Source of the DNA: Cytobacillus gottheilii
GTDB taxonomy: Bacteria > Bacillota > Bacilli > Bacillales > Cytobacillaceae
Direction of reading: 5' to 3'
DNA length: 64,000 nucleotides
Assembly: GCF_900166665.1 (NCBI RefSeq)
Contig: NZ_LT800494.1
Coordinates: 984,947-1,048,946, forward strand
Both the position numbers and the translations under genes were made by a program. The notes below the pieces were generated by a model that did no database searches, was not told the origin of the DNA, and saw only the letters and a program-made list of their open reading frames with translations. Of the stretch, positions 7,706 through 17,809 are shown piece by piece. The stretch's first letter is position 1; the number at the start of each line of letters is the position of its first letter.

Positions 7706-10103
7706 TAAGGATGCATTTAAGGAAGCTTTTTTAAAAAAGCTTGAGATGACTTGCGGTAAAAGTTTTGGAGAAAGCACTGAAAAAGATCGTTATTTTGCTT
7801 TAGGGCAGCTGGTTCGCGAGCATATCAGCACAGAATGGATCAACACTAATGAACGCTATCGGATTGATAAGGAAAAACAAGTGTATTATCTCTCAATTGA
7901 GTTCCTGCTTGGCAGACTGCTTCGGCAAAACTTAATGAATTTAGGCATTGAGAACATAGTAGAAGAAGGGTTACAAGATTTAGGGATCGACTTGAAGAAT
8001 CTTGAGGAGATAGAGGTAGATGCCGGTTTAGGCAATGGTGGACTTGGACGTCTGGCGGCTTGCTTCCTTGATTCGCTTGCATCATTAAATTTGGCAGGTC
8101 ATGGCTTTGGTATTCGCTATAAGCATGGCCTGTTTGAGCAAAAGATTGTCGATGGATATCAAGTGGAATTGCCGGAGCAATGGCTTCGCAATGGGCATGT
8201 ATGGGAAGTAAGAAAGCCAGATTTGGCGATTGAGGTGCCCTTTTGGGGACATGTTGAAAGCTGGACAAAAGAAAACGGTTCTCTCGCTTTCCGTCACTTA
8301 AATCCTGAACTCATTACTGCTGTCCCTTATGATATGCCTGTTGCCGGATATCAGACAGATACAATCAATACGTTAAGGCTGTGGAGTGCTGAACCAGCGC
8401 CTTATCCTGTGAATAAAGATATATTAAATTACAAACGTGAAACAGAACAGGTTTCTGAATTTTTATATCCGGATGACACACATGATGAAGGAAAAATATT
8501 GAGATTAAAACAGCAATATTTTCTGGTGTGTGCAAGCTTAAAATCTATTGTTCAATCCTATCGCAGGCAGCATAGTAGTTTAAGAGAATTTCATGAATAT
8601 GTCAGCATTCATATTAATGACACTCATCCTGTACTGGCAATCCCAGAGCTGATGAGAATACTGCTGGATGAAGAGGGGATGAACTGGGATGAGGCTTGGA
8701 ATATTACGGTTAATACCATTTCATATACGAACCATACGACACTTGCAGAAGCATTAGAAAAATGGCCGATTCGTATTTTCCAGCCGCTTTTGCCGCGGAT
8801 TTACATGATCGTCAATGAGATCAATGAACGCTTTTGTCAGGATCTATGGCAGGAATATGAAGGCGATTGGTCTCGAATTGAAAACATGGCCATTATTGCA
8901 CATGGTCAAGTGAAAATGGCTCATTTAGCCATTTGCGGCAGTCATAGTGTTAATGGTGTTGCAGCTTTGCATACGGAGATTCTCAAATTAAGAGAAATGA
9001 ATCAGTTTTATCAATACTATCCTGATAAATTTAATAACAAGACGAATGGAATTACCCATAGAAGATGGCTGATCAAATCTAATCCACTGTTAACCAATCT
9101 GATAAATGACAGCATTGGCACCGAATGGATTAGACGGCCGGAGGAACTCCATAAGCTAATGGATTATGAAGAGGATTCAGTTTTTCTGGAACAGCTTGCA
9201 GCTATTAAAAAGAAAAACAAAGAGCGTCTGGCAGAAGTGATCAGGAAGCAGGCAGGGCTCCATATTGATCCTTCATCCATTTTTGATGTTCAAGTAAAAA
9301 GGCTTCATGCTTATAAAAGACAGCTTTTAAATATCCTTCACGTCATGTACTTATACAATCAATTAAAAGAGAATAGTAGTTTCAGTATGTCGCCAAGAAC
9401 CTTTATTTTTGGAGCAAAAGCATCTCCAGGCTACTATTATGCTAAAAAAATCATTAAATTAATAAACTCTGTTGCCGCAAAAGTGAATAATGACCCGCAA
9501 ACACGAGATCAGCTGAAGGTCGTTTTCCTGGAAAATTATCGAGTATCATTAGCTGAGCTGGTGTTTCCCGCAGCAGATATTAGTGAGCAGATCTCTACAG
9601 CAACAAAGGAAGCTTCTGGCACAGGCAATATGAAATTTATGATGAATGGTGCAATTACTGTTGGAACGCTGGATGGAGCGAATATTGAAATTAAAGAAAA
9701 GGCTGGGGAGGAAAACATTTTCATTTTTGGCCTTACAGCTGAGGAAGTCTTGAAATACGAACGTCAAGGCGGCTACAATTCGATGGAATATTATCATCAT
9801 GATGAGCGGATTAGAAAAGTCCTTGCTCAGTTAACAAATGGATTTTTCCCAGACACAGCTGGAGAATTTGAGGCCATCGCCAGCTCCTTATTAATGGAAA
9901 ATGATCAATATTATGTACTCAGAGATTTTGATTCTTATGCCAAAATTCAGCATAGAGCGGGGTTAGCATATACAGACCAACATCGCTGGCAGAAAATGAG
10001 TTTGAATAACATTGCGACGTCCGGCTTTTTCTCAAGTGATCGGACGATTAAGGAATATGCAGACGAGATCTGGGGAATTCGTTCGGCACAAATTAGAGTA
10101 TAG
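7695..10103 (+). CDS. glgP: Glycogen phosphorylase
   Basis: GT35 glycogen/maltodextrin phosphorylase of about 802 aa, releasing glucose-1-phosphate from alpha-glucan ends. The pyridoxal-phosphate region near the C-terminus is intact: EASGTGNMKFMMNGAITVG with the PLP Lys, then TLDGANIEI. The N-terminal YYLSIEFLLGRLL and the DAGLGNGGLGRLAACFLDSL stretch are typical. The ATG at 7695 follows TAGGAG with good spacing; the GTG at 7686 overlaps the binding site. It is the last gene of the operon, so synthesis and breakdown are encoded together. Confidence 0.97.
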   Translation: MFSDKDAFKEAFLKKLEMTCGKSFGESTEKDRYFALGQLVREHISTEWINTNERYRIDKEKQVYYLSIEFLLGRLLRQNLMNLGIENIVEEGLQDLGIDLKNLEEIEVDAGLGNGGLGRLAACFLDSLASLNLAGHGFGIRYKHGLFEQKIVDGYQVELPEQWLRNGHVWEVRKPDLAIEVPFWGHVESWTKENGSLAFRHLNPELITAVPYDMPVAGYQTDTINTLRLWSAEPAPYPVNKDILNYKRETEQVSEFLYPDDTHDEGKILRLKQQYFLVCASLKSIVQSYRRQHSSLREFHEYVSIHINDTHPVLAIPELMRILLDEEGMNWDEAWNITVNTISYTNHTTLAEALEKWPIRIFQPLLPRIYMIVNEINERFCQDLWQEYEGDWSRIENMAIIAHGQVKMAHLAICGSHSVNGVAALHTEILKLREMNQFYQYYPDKFNNKTNGITHRRWLIKSNPLLTNLINDSIGTEWIRRPEELHKLMDYEEDSVFLEQLAAIKKKNKERLAEVIRKQAGLHIDPSSIFDVQVKRLHAYKRQLLNILHVMYLYNQLKENSSFSMSPRTFIFGAKASPGYYYAKKIIKLINSVAAKVNNDPQTRDQLKVVFLENYRVSLAELVFPAADISEQISTATKEASGTGNMKFMMNGAITVGTLDGANIEIKEKAGEENIFIFGLTAEEVLKYERQGGYNSMEYYHHDERIRKVLAQLTNGFFPDTAGEFEAIASSLLMENDQYYVLRDFDSYAKIQHRAGLAYTDQHRWQKMSLNNIATSGFFSSDRTIKEYADEIWGIRSAQIRV

Positions 10104-10160
10104 AACTTCAAATCCGGCAAATTGTAAACTGTCGAATATCTGTAACATATCATTTATTGG

Positions 10161-10190
10161 AGCGGAAGAGAGGGTTTTTTCTCTTCCGCT
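10161..10190 (+). terminator. Hairpin after glgP, possible terminator
   Basis: A perfect 10-bp stem, AGCGGAAGAG and CTCTTCCGCT, encloses a loop ending in six T. There is no T run after the stem, so it is an imperfect intrinsic terminator or an mRNA 3'-end stabiliser. Confidence 0.5.
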
Positions 10191-10366
10191 CTCTACTTTG
10201 CTACTTGGAATGAATATAAAATTACATTTTAAACTGATTCTATATTGAAGCATAAAAGGAAAAGTGCGGACATACCCATGGGATGAGAGGAAGTATGAAA
10301 TTATTACCACTATAAAAATTCATATTTTATGGTAATAATGGATACAAGAGAAAAGGGGGTAGCATC

Positions 10367-10579
10367 ATGTTTGAAATGGAAAAAGGCTCAATGGAAGAGG
10401 TACTGCTACACTTGCAAAATATTGGCCTGCAGTTGAACGAATACGAAAAAAGCAATGCTGTCATTCCTGTGAAAAGCTACAAAGAATTATTAGAATTCAG
10501 TATTAATATTGCAAGAAGAACGAACGATGTGTCGGAAACTATAGATGAAATAATTGGCGATCTTGAATCAAGTGTATAA
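10367..10579 (+). CDS. Small hypothetical protein (70 aa)
   Basis: A 70-residue soluble, probably helical protein starting MFEMEKGSMEEVLLHLQNIG and ending in an acidic helix. I do not recognise it. AAAAGGGGG lies eight bases before the ATG, and a strong terminator follows six bases after the stop, so it looks like a genuine monocistronic gene between glgP and yteA. Confidence 0.75.
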   Translation: MFEMEKGSMEEVLLHLQNIGLQLNEYEKSNAVIPVKSYKELLEFSINIARRTNDVSETIDEIIGDLESSV

Positions 10580-10584
10580 ATAAT

Positions 10585-10623
10585 AAAAAGCGATACCATT
10601 TAGAGAGAAATGGCATCGCTTTT
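10585..10623. terminator. Bidirectional terminator between the 70-aa gene and the yteA-like gene
   Basis: AAAAGCGAT and CCATTT pair with AAATGG and ATCGCTTTT around a short loop. T runs occur on both strands, so it can serve both convergent genes. Confidence 0.88.
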
Positions 10624-10653
10624 CTAATTTATAAACATGATTACAATGACTTG

Positions 10654-11412
10654 TTACTTGTCGTTATCATCATTTACATATCCATCAGATTTATGATATG
10701 GCACATCCCCAAAAGGTGCATCTATGTCTTCAGAATCAAGCATAGCCTCATATTCTTCATGCTTTTTGGAGGGATAAATCTTTCGTGATTTTCCTTCCAT
10801 ATCATTGCCTATAAAGGTTTCATAATCTTCAGTGAATCCTTCATCATCATGACCTTCATTATATAAAGAGTTGTAATCTTCATAATCACCCCTTAAATCT
10901 GAAGGTGTTTCTGAAGTGCCATACCGTGCAACCTCTTGGAAACTGTCCTCGTTATCAACAACTTCTCTAAATTGTTTATGCTGAAACGTATTTCCATGAG
11001 CAGGTTCCAGTACTTCTTCTTCAACAGGTCGATCACCTTTAATGTTTTGTTCAGGACTATTTTCTTTACTATAAAGTGTATAAGGGATGGCTTCTAACCT
11101 CTCGTAAGGAATATCGGCTCCCGATATTTTGCACTTTCCGTATGTCCCATCCTCCATTGCTTGTAATGCTGCATTAATTTTGTTCAGTTGAGAATCAATG
11201 TGCTCTTCTAAAGCGAAGTCTTTTTCTCTTTCGTAAAGCTCAGAACCCATATCAGCGGGGTGGTTATCATAAATAGAAAGTTCCCCAACTGTCTCACGGG
11301 CATTAACACCCTCTAAACTGCCATCTTTATTATCATGCAGCTGGGCTTCAAGCGATTGCTTTTCCTCCAGCAATAGACTTTTCAAATGATTTAGTTGTGT
11401 ATTTGTAAGCAT
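10654..11412 (-). CDS. yteA: YteA-like protein, DksA/TraR-type
   Basis: Protein of 252 aa. The N-terminal part (MLTNTQLNHLKSLLLEEKQS) is a coiled-coil-like region as in DksA/TraR proteins, followed by YGKCKISGADIPYERLEAIPY, a degenerate zinc-finger segment with only one Cys of the usual set. The C-terminal 110 residues are highly acidic and low complexity. This is the arrangement I know from Bacillus YteA, annotated as spore-associated. The ATG at 11412 is chosen because the upstream ATG at 11424 overlaps the AGAGGA site. The specific function is unknown. Confidence 0.85.
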   Translation of the reverse strand: MLTNTQLNHLKSLLLEEKQSLEAQLHDNKDGSLEGVNARETVGELSIYDNHPADMGSELYEREKDFALEEHIDSQLNKINAALQAMEDGTYGKCKISGADIPYERLEAIPYTLYSKENSPEQNIKGDRPVEEEVLEPAHGNTFQHKQFREVVDNEDSFQEVARYGTSETPSDLRGDYEDYNSLYNEGHDDEGFTEDYETFIGNDMEGKSRKIYPSKKHEEYEAMLDSEDIDAPFGDVPYHKSDGYVNDDNDK

Positions 11413-11554
11413 TTTATGACACATCCTCTTTTGAACTTTGAATTCTGGTTCTTTTTATTATGAACTGTACATGCACTTTTTATTGTCTTATCTTAAAAAT
11501 ACCCGTTTTTAATAAAATTAACCATGCCTTGCATATAGGCGATTTTTTGAACAG

Positions 11555-11590
11555 AAAAAAACCCTTTGCCATTGGAGGCAAAGGGTTTTA
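11555..11590 (-). terminator. Terminator of menA
   Basis: AACCCTTTGCC and GGCAAAGGGTT form a perfect stem. The T run is on the minus strand, directly after the menA stop. Confidence 0.9.
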
Positions 11591-11591
11591 A

Positions 11592-12524
11592 TTATAAGAG
11601 GTATCCTAAAAATAAGCCAATTGATAATAAGAAACCAAAGATGGTATTTGTTTGTGCAGTAGCTTTCATTGCTGGCATCATTGTAATCGGAATCGATTTT
11701 CCTATAAACCCTTTAGTTGCTTTAATCGCTTTTGGTGTACTTAAAATAACGAGCGCGAGCCATGGAGAGCTAACACCAGTAAAAATTAAGATAAACACCC
11801 ATGCATAAGAAACAATAAACATACCGGCAAGCAGGTTCACTGCGCCTTTTCTGCCGATCAGGATGGCTAATGTCTTGCGGCCAAAATCTTTATCTCCATC
11901 AAAGTCACGAATATTATTGGCCAGCAATATGGCACCGACAAGCAGCAAGATTGGGAACGACACAAGAACACTTGTTAACGAAACCGTACCAGTTTGGATA
12001 TAAAATGATATGAGGATAATCATCATCCCCATAAAAAAGCCGGCAAACAATTCTCCAAAAGGTGTATAAGCAATAGGCAGGGGTCCGCCCGTATACAAAT
12101 AACCGACAGCCATGCATACTAACCCAACAGCCGCAAGCCACCAGCTTGTCTGCATGCAAATATAGACGCCAAGGAGCATAGAAATTCCGTATAAGCCTAA
12201 AGCAATCTGCATGACGGTCTTTGGTTTAATGCCTTCTCGAACGATGGCTCCACCTATTCCGACAGACTCCTCTGTATCAAGACCTCTTTTATAATCATAA
12301 TATTCATTAAACATATTGGTAGCTGCTTGAATGAGCAAGCTTGCGAGCAGCATGGCTAAAAATAGTCCCACATGTATGTCAGTATCACTGATCGCTAATG
12401 CTGTTCCGATGAGTACCGGCACAAATGCAGCTGTTAATGTATGTGGTCTTGTTAACTGCCACCATACTTTCCAGCCTTTTGCCCCATTGGCAGGCTTCAT
12501 GCTCGTCTGCACTTCAGGTTGCAT
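11592..12524 (-). CDS. menA: 1,4-dihydroxy-2-naphthoate polyprenyltransferase
   Basis: UbiA-family membrane prenyltransferase, about 310 aa with eight or nine hydrophobic segments, attaching the polyprenyl chain to DHNA in menaquinone synthesis. The first Asp-rich motif is NMFNEYYDYKRGLDTEES and the second is DFDGDKDFGRKTLA, which bind Mg-diphosphate. The ATG at 12524 has AGGGAGAG upstream; a GTG two codons earlier is closer to that site and less likely. It is divergent from menFDHBE, as in other Bacillus. Confidence 0.95.
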   Translation of the reverse strand: MQPEVQTSMKPANGAKGWKVWWQLTRPHTLTAAFVPVLIGTALAISDTDIHVGLFLAMLLASLLIQAATNMFNEYYDYKRGLDTEESVGIGGAIVREGIKPKTVMQIALGLYGISMLLGVYICMQTSWWLAAVGLVCMAVGYLYTGGPLPIAYTPFGELFAGFFMGMMIILISFYIQTGTVSLTSVLVSFPILLLVGAILLANNIRDFDGDKDFGRKTLAILIGRKGAVNLLAGMFIVSYAWVFILIFTGVSSPWLALVILSTPKAIKATKGFIGKSIPITMMPAMKATAQTNTIFGFLLSIGLFLGYLL

Positions 12525-12530
12525 AAACAC

Positions 12531-12893
12531 ACTCTCCCTATCCCTTTTATAATATATACGTATCAGCTGTTAATGATATATAGGTTGTAAAACGATATTA
12601 TTAACATTACAATCATAAGTTTAGGAAATGTTCTCTAGAGTGTCAATCTAATTTTATAAGAAGGACAGGCGTTAATTTCCAATAAGCTGTATATAACACA
12701 ATAAGCATATCTAAGAGCAAGCTTTTCTGTACATGAGCCATATTCTATAGCTATAGTGAATGTTGCTCTTTTTTATTAGACATATGGTATGATAATACTG
12801 CAGAAGATCCGCAATCATTGACATGTCAAGCGATTGAGGTGTATCTTTAAGGAATGAAGAATAGCCGCTAAAGCAGCTATTGGAGGGATTTTT
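12531..12893. promoter_or_regulatory. Intergenic region between menA and menF, with hairpin and -10 element
   Basis: This 363-bp gap holds no convincing gene. AGAGCAA (12714-12720) pairs with TTGCTCT (12763-12769), followed by five T, a terminator-like hairpin on the plus strand with an internal CTATAGCTATAG palindrome. A good -10 box TATGATAAT starts at 12788 and is probably the menF promoter. No clear -35 was found; TTGCTC at 19-bp spacing is possible and would overlap the hairpin. Confidence 0.45.
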
Positions 12894-14300
12894 TTGGTTA
12901 CGATTCATGACACGGAACTAAAAGAAGGGATCCATGAAGCGATTGAAAAGGCAAAAGCTTTATCAAAGCCCATTTTAGTAAGCGAAGTAAAAAAAATAAA
13001 TGAAATAGATCCTATCCTTTTCTTTCATGCCGGAAAAGCCCGTTATGAAGGAGAACGTTTTTTTTGGAAAGAAGGTTCCGGTAATGAAGCTTTTGCCGGA
13101 ATAGGAATATGCGGACAAATTCAGTCGGATCAGGCAGCTGACCGCTTTTTTCTTGTGAAAAAAGAATGGGAAGCATTATTAGAAGATATGGTTATTTATA
13201 ATGCCTTTTCAAATAAAGGCGCAGGTCCATTATTATTCGGGGGATTTTCCTTCGATCCACATAAAGAAAAGACTGTACTCTGGTCTAAGTTTTCACATTC
13301 TCTTTTTCATCTTCCTCTATTTATGTATAGTGTCGTTGATGGCGAAGCATATTTAACAACCAATGTAATTTGTACACAGCATGATGATCATACTTTATTT
13401 GAAAAAATAGAGGCAAACCGCCAAGCTCTTTTGAAGGATCTAGAAACTCACATTACCAATGGAACAAACATCCTTATAAAAGAAGAAGAAATAAATCCAG
13501 GAGCTTGGAAGGAAACTGTTGAGAGCGTTGTCAATGACATGAAGAAGGACCTTTATCAAAAGGTTGTGCTCGCTAGAGAAGAAAGGCTTACATTCTCACA
13601 GAAAATTTCGATCGAAGACGTGCTGGGGAATTTATTAGCAAGACAAAAAGATAGTTTTATTTTTGCGTTTGAAGCAAGCGGTGACTGCTTTATTGGAGCG
13701 ACGCCTGAACGTTTAGTACGAAAAGAGGACAAGACATTATTTTCTACTTGTCTTGCGGGTTCAATCCGCAGAGGAGTAACAGAACAAGAAGATCAGCAAC
13801 TCGGTAAAGAGCTGCTTCAAGATCCAAAGAATACGGTTGAGCACCATTATGTCGTTGAAATGATTACAGCCGCTATGAAGGAAACATGCGAGTCGGTGAC
13901 CATTCCCGATAAGCCTGTATTAATGAAGCTAAAAGATATACAACATCTCTATACCCCTGTTACAGGTGTAGCCAATCCAGATACTACATTACTCACGCTT
14001 GTGGAACGATTGCATCCTACACCAGCGCTTGGCGGTGTCCCAACTGAATCGGCAATGGAAGTAATTCGTGAGAGAGAAGAACTGGACCGTGGGTTTTACG
14101 CTGCCCCAATTGGCTGGATGGATTACAGAGGGGATGGCGAGTTCGCTGTTGCTTTACGTTCAGGATTAATTCAGGGTGATGAAGCATCCATATTTGCCGG
14201 ATGTGGAGTTGTACAGCATTCCGATCCAGTAAGTGAATATGAGGAAACAAAAATTAAATTCCGGCCAATGCGGTCTGCTCTTGGAGGGATGAAACAATGA
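12894..14300 (+). CDS. menF: Isochorismate synthase
   Basis: Chorismate-utilising enzyme, 468 aa, converting chorismate to isochorismate at the entry to menaquinone synthesis. Family motifs include KVVLAREERLTF, FAFEASGDCFIGATPERLV, a GSIRRG segment, HPTPALGGVPTESAM and GCGVVQHSDP near the C-terminus, where Mg and substrate bind. The start is TTG at 12894, six bases after TGGAGGGA. No ATG is available at that position. Its end overlaps menD by 4 bp. Confidence 0.96.
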   Translation: MVTIHDTELKEGIHEAIEKAKALSKPILVSEVKKINEIDPILFFHAGKARYEGERFFWKEGSGNEAFAGIGICGQIQSDQAADRFFLVKKEWEALLEDMVIYNAFSNKGAGPLLFGGFSFDPHKEKTVLWSKFSHSLFHLPLFMYSVVDGEAYLTTNVICTQHDDHTLFEKIEANRQALLKDLETHITNGTNILIKEEEINPGAWKETVESVVNDMKKDLYQKVVLAREERLTFSQKISIEDVLGNLLARQKDSFIFAFEASGDCFIGATPERLVRKEDKTLFSTCLAGSIRRGVTEQEDQQLGKELLQDPKNTVEHHYVVEMITAAMKETCESVTIPDKPVLMKLKDIQHLYTPVTGVANPDTTLLTLVERLHPTPALGGVPTESAMEVIREREELDRGFYAAPIGWMDYRGDGEFAVALRSGLIQGDEASIFAGCGVVQHSDPVSEYEETKIKFRPMRSALGGMKQ

Positions 14301-16051
14301 GTCATCAAGCAGCCATGACATCCTATATTGCTGCGTTTGTTGCAGAGCTTGTTAAAAATGGGGTTGAGAATGCAGTAGTTAGTCCTGGTTCCAGGTCAAC
14401 CCCAATGGCAATGGTAATGGCCGAACACCCAGATTTAAACATCCACATTCATGTGGATGAACGGTCTGCTGCCTTTTTTGCATTAGGACTGGCAAAAGCA
14501 TCAAAACAGCCTGTTGTTTTATTATGCACTTCTGGAACGGCAGCAGCGAATTACTTCCCGGCAATTGTTGAAGCTTTCTATTCAAGAGTTCCTCTGATCG
14601 TGCTGACAGCAGACAGGCCCCATGAACTGCGGGATGTTGGGGCACCACAGGCGATTGATCAAATCCGCTTATATGGTCATCATGTTAAATGGTTCGTTGA
14701 GATGGCACCGCCTGAAAGTTCAGAGGAAATGATCCGGTATGCAAGGACCGTTTGCGCCCGAGCTGCTGCAACTGCGAAAAGAGCGCCGTCTGGACCTGTT
14801 CATTTGAATTTCCCTTTTAGAGAGCCATTAATTCCTCTCTTAGATCAAGAGGATTTATTTTTATCCCATGAGCGTGAGGAGCGATATGTGAAGGTTCAAA
14901 CAGGTGAGTATACTCTGTCAGAAGATGAATTTGCTGAAATCGCCGAAACAATCTCCAAAACGGAGAATGGGATCATTATTTGCGGACCGCTGGAAGAAGA
15001 GATGTTTGCAGGAGAAGTGGTGAAGCTTGCTCAAAAGCTGAAGTTCCCTATCCTGGCAGATCCGTTATCCCAGCTGCGCAGCGGAAATCATGATGGAACA
15101 TATATCATCGATACATATGATACGATTCTGAAGAATAAAAAGGCAATGCAGGAGCTGAAGCCTGAGGTTGTTATCCGTTTTGGAGCAATGCCTGTTTCAA
15201 AACCTCTGTCCATCTTTTTAAAAGAGCATGCCCATGCGCGCCAATTTATCATTGATGGAGGTGCCGGCTGGCGTGATCAGGGACTTGTATCAACAGATAT
15301 GATTTACTGTCATGAACCCCTTTTCTGTTCAGCATTACTTCCTCTTTTGAAAGAGAGTAAAAATGATACGTACTTTTCACTTTGGAGATCATTAAATGAA
15401 ATAACAAGAGAATGTCTGCAGAAAATTGATCAGACTGAATCTTTAAGCGAAGGGAAATTGTTTTCACAGCTTTCAAAGCTGCTGCCTGATGGGTCACTTC
15501 TATTTGTAGGGAACAGTATGCCAATCAGAGATCTGGACACATTCTTCCATTATAATCAGAAGTCGTTTAAGGTTATGGCAAACAGAGGTGCCAATGGAAT
15601 TGACGGGGTTGTTTCAACAGCTTTAGGTGCAGCTTCCATTACACAGCCTGCATATTTAATTGTCGGCGATCTAACCTTTTTCCATGACCTTAATGGTCTC
15701 ATTGCTTCTAAGTTATATGATATTAATTTAACTGTTTTACTCATTAATAATAATGGCGGCGGAATCTTTTCTTTCCTCCCTCAATCTGAGCATCCAAAAA
15801 ACTTTGAGAGACTCTTTGGAACTCCGCTAGACATTCAATTTGAGCACAGTATTCGCATGTTTGGCGGGCATTACAACCTTATTGAAGATTGGTCTCACCT
15901 TTCTTCCTCTCTACCGCGAAGTTTGGAGAATAAGGGCTTGAACGTTCTGGAAATTACGACAAAGCGTGACGAAAATGTACAAGAGCATCGAGACTTGACG
16001 AATGCTGTTTCCCGGGAAATAAGTCGATTCTTGGAAGGCGAATACCGATGA
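14297..16051 (+). CDS. menD: SEPHCHC synthase
   Basis: Thiamine-diphosphate enzyme of 584 aa joining isochorismate and 2-oxoglutarate to give SEPHCHC. The N-terminal VVSPGSRSTPMAMVM and HVDERSAAFFALGLAK belong to the pyrimidine-binding domain. The C-terminal GDLTFFHDLNGL... NNNGGGIFSFLPQ is the ThDP-diphosphate/Mg motif. ATGA overlaps couple it to menF upstream and menH downstream. Confidence 0.97.
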   Translation: MSHQAAMTSYIAAFVAELVKNGVENAVVSPGSRSTPMAMVMAEHPDLNIHIHVDERSAAFFALGLAKASKQPVVLLCTSGTAAANYFPAIVEAFYSRVPLIVLTADRPHELRDVGAPQAIDQIRLYGHHVKWFVEMAPPESSEEMIRYARTVCARAAATAKRAPSGPVHLNFPFREPLIPLLDQEDLFLSHEREERYVKVQTGEYTLSEDEFAEIAETISKTENGIIICGPLEEEMFAGEVVKLAQKLKFPILADPLSQLRSGNHDGTYIIDTYDTILKNKKAMQELKPEVVIRFGAMPVSKPLSIFLKEHAHARQFIIDGGAGWRDQGLVSTDMIYCHEPLFCSALLPLLKESKNDTYFSLWRSLNEITRECLQKIDQTESLSEGKLFSQLSKLLPDGSLLFVGNSMPIRDLDTFFHYNQKSFKVMANRGANGIDGVVSTALGAASITQPAYLIVGDLTFFHDLNGLIASKLYDINLTVLLINNNGGGIFSFLPQSEHPKNFERLFGTPLDIQFEHSIRMFGGHYNLIEDWSHLSSSLPRSLENKGLNVLEITTKRDENVQEHRDLTNAVSREISRFLEGEYR

Positions 16052-16866
16052 ATTTTGTTATAGACGGCATTCGCTACCATGTCGATTGCTGGGGAAGTGG
16101 AAAACCACTGGTCTTATTGCATGGCTTCACTGGCGATAGTGCGGGGTGGAGAGAGTTTTATCCTTTTTGGGCATCTACTAGATCTGTTTTTGCCATTGAT
16201 ATCATTGGTCATGGTCAGACATCGTCACCAGATGGTGTCAGTTTCTATACGATCGAAAAGGCAGCAGAGCATCTAAAAAAAATATTTCACCACTTAAATA
16301 TTTCAAAGGCAGATGTACTCGGCTATTCAATGGGAGGACGGCTTGCCTTAACCTTTGCTTTGAAACATCAGCATTTGGTGGACCGTCTTATTTTGGAGAG
16401 TGCTACTCCTGGCCTTCGTACAGAAGAAGAAAGAATAATCCGGAGAGCAAATGATCTGAAATTAGCTCATATGATTTTGGAGAAAGGCGTTCATCACTTT
16501 GTGGATTATTGGGAGAATATCCCGATGTTTGACAGTCAAAAAGCTCTTCCAGAAGCTACGCGAAACCGTATTCGTGCACAGCGGCTGCATAACGATCCTA
16601 AAGGATTGAGCAACAGCTTGAAGGGGATGGGAACAGGCTCTCAGCCGTCTTGGTGGGAGGATTTAGCTAAGCTTTCACTTAATGTGCTCCTCATTACCGG
16701 AGAGTTAGACAAGAAATTCTGCGAAATAGCAGATATAATGACAGCAACCTTGCCAAATTGCGAGTGGCAGACGGTTAAAAAGTGCGGTCATGCAATTCAT
16801 GTGGAGAAACCTGAAAAATTTGGTACAATAGTAGAGGAGTTTCTCTTTTCGCGCATGAAGAAATAG
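16048..16866 (+). CDS. menH: SHCHC synthase, alpha/beta hydrolase
   Basis: Alpha/beta-hydrolase fold protein, 272 aa, expected to remove pyruvate from SEPHCHC to give SHCHC. The oxyanion region is VLLHGFTGDSAGW, the nucleophile elbow GYSMGGRLAL (Ser near residue 95), and the catalytic His lies in KKCGHAIHVEKPEKF. It corresponds to B. subtilis MenH (YtxM). The ATG overlaps the menD stop by 4 bp. Confidence 0.94.
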   Translation: MNFVIDGIRYHVDCWGSGKPLVLLHGFTGDSAGWREFYPFWASTRSVFAIDIIGHGQTSSPDGVSFYTIEKAAEHLKKIFHHLNISKADVLGYSMGGRLALTFALKHQHLVDRLILESATPGLRTEEERIIRRANDLKLAHMILEKGVHHFVDYWENIPMFDSQKALPEATRNRIRAQRLHNDPKGLSNSLKGMGTGSQPSWWEDLAKLSLNVLLITGELDKKFCEIADIMTATLPNCEWQTVKKCGHAIHVEKPEKFGTIVEEFLFSRMKK

Positions 16867-16941
16867 TCGAAAAGCAAAAATAACAGAGGATAAAAGAATG
16901 ATTTGTCCTTTTACAGCTTTACATTAAAGGAGGCAACAGAA

Positions 16942-17763
16942 ATGTCAGCAGTTGAATGGGTTGCAGGACGCCAATATGAGGAAGTCCTATACGAAACGTA
17001 TAATGGGATTGCAAAGATTACGATCAATCGCCCACAAGTACATAATGCTTTCACTCCAAGAACGGTAATGGAGCTTATTGATGCATTTGCGTATGCACGT
17101 GATGATGAAAATGTTGGTGTTATTATTTTAACTGGTGCTGGAGATAAAGCATTCTGTTCCGGCGGAGACCAGAAAGTTCGCGGTCATGGCGGATATGTCG
17201 GTGACGACCAAATTCCACGTCTAAATGTTCTTGACCTGCAGCGCTTAATTCGTGTTATCCCTAAACCAGTTATTGCGATGGTAAAAGGGTATGCAATCGG
17301 CGGCGGCCATGTTCTGCATATTGTTTGTGATTTAACGATTGCAGCAGATAATGCAGTATTTGGTCAAACGGGCCCGAAAGTCGGCAGTTTTGATGCTGGT
17401 TATGGTTCCGGTTACCTTGCAAGAATTGTCGGTCACAAAAAAGCACGCGAAATTTGGTACTTATGCCGTCAATACAATGCACAGGAAGCAATGGATATGG
17501 GACTTGTCAATACAGTTGTTCCGCTTGAAAAGGTTGAGGAAGAGACTATTCAATGGTGTGAGGAAATTCTTGAGAAAAGCCCAACAGCGATCCGTTTCCT
17601 TAAAGCAGCATTTAATGCAGATACAGACGGTCTTGCTGGTATTCAGCAATTCGCTGGTGATGCAACGCTTCTTTATTACACAACCGACGAAGCTAAAGAA
17701 GGAAGAGACGCGTTTAAAGAAAAACGCAAACCGGACTTTGGACAATTTCCGCGTTTCCCTTAA
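16942..17763 (+). CDS. menB: 1,4-dihydroxy-2-naphthoyl-CoA synthase
   Basis: Crotonase-family protein of 273 aa that cyclises O-succinylbenzoyl-CoA to DHNA-CoA. The oxyanion-hole segment [19 protein letters not shown] and [20 protein letters not shown] are highly characteristic. The ATG at 16942 sits eight bases after a perfect AAAGGAGG; the longer frame beginning at 16903 has no binding site. It ends the menF-D-H-B run and is followed by a strong terminator. Confidence 0.97.
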   Translation: MSAVEWVAGRQYEEVLYETYNGIAKITINRPQVHNAFTPRTVMELIDAFAYARDDENVGVIILTGAGDKAFCSGGDQKVRGHGGYVGDDQIPRLNVLDLQRLIRVIPKPVIAMVKGYAIGGGHVLHIVCDLTIAADNAVFGQTGPKVGSFDAGYGSGYLARIVGHKKAREIWYLCRQYNAQEAMDMGLVNTVVPLEKVEEETIQWCEEILEKSPTAIRFLKAAFNADTDGLAGIQQFAGDATLLYYTTDEAKEGRDAFKEKRKPDFGQFPRFP

Positions 17764-17769
17764 TGTCAA

Positions 17770-17807
17770 AAAAGAAGGCTTGATGGTGAAATCCATCAAG
17801 CTTTTTT
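17770..17807 (+). terminator. Terminator of menFDHB
   Basis: GCTTGATGG, loop TGAAAT and CCATCAAGC followed by six T, directly after menB. menE is therefore likely transcribed separately, at least in part. Confidence 0.92.
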
Positions 17808-17809
17808 GT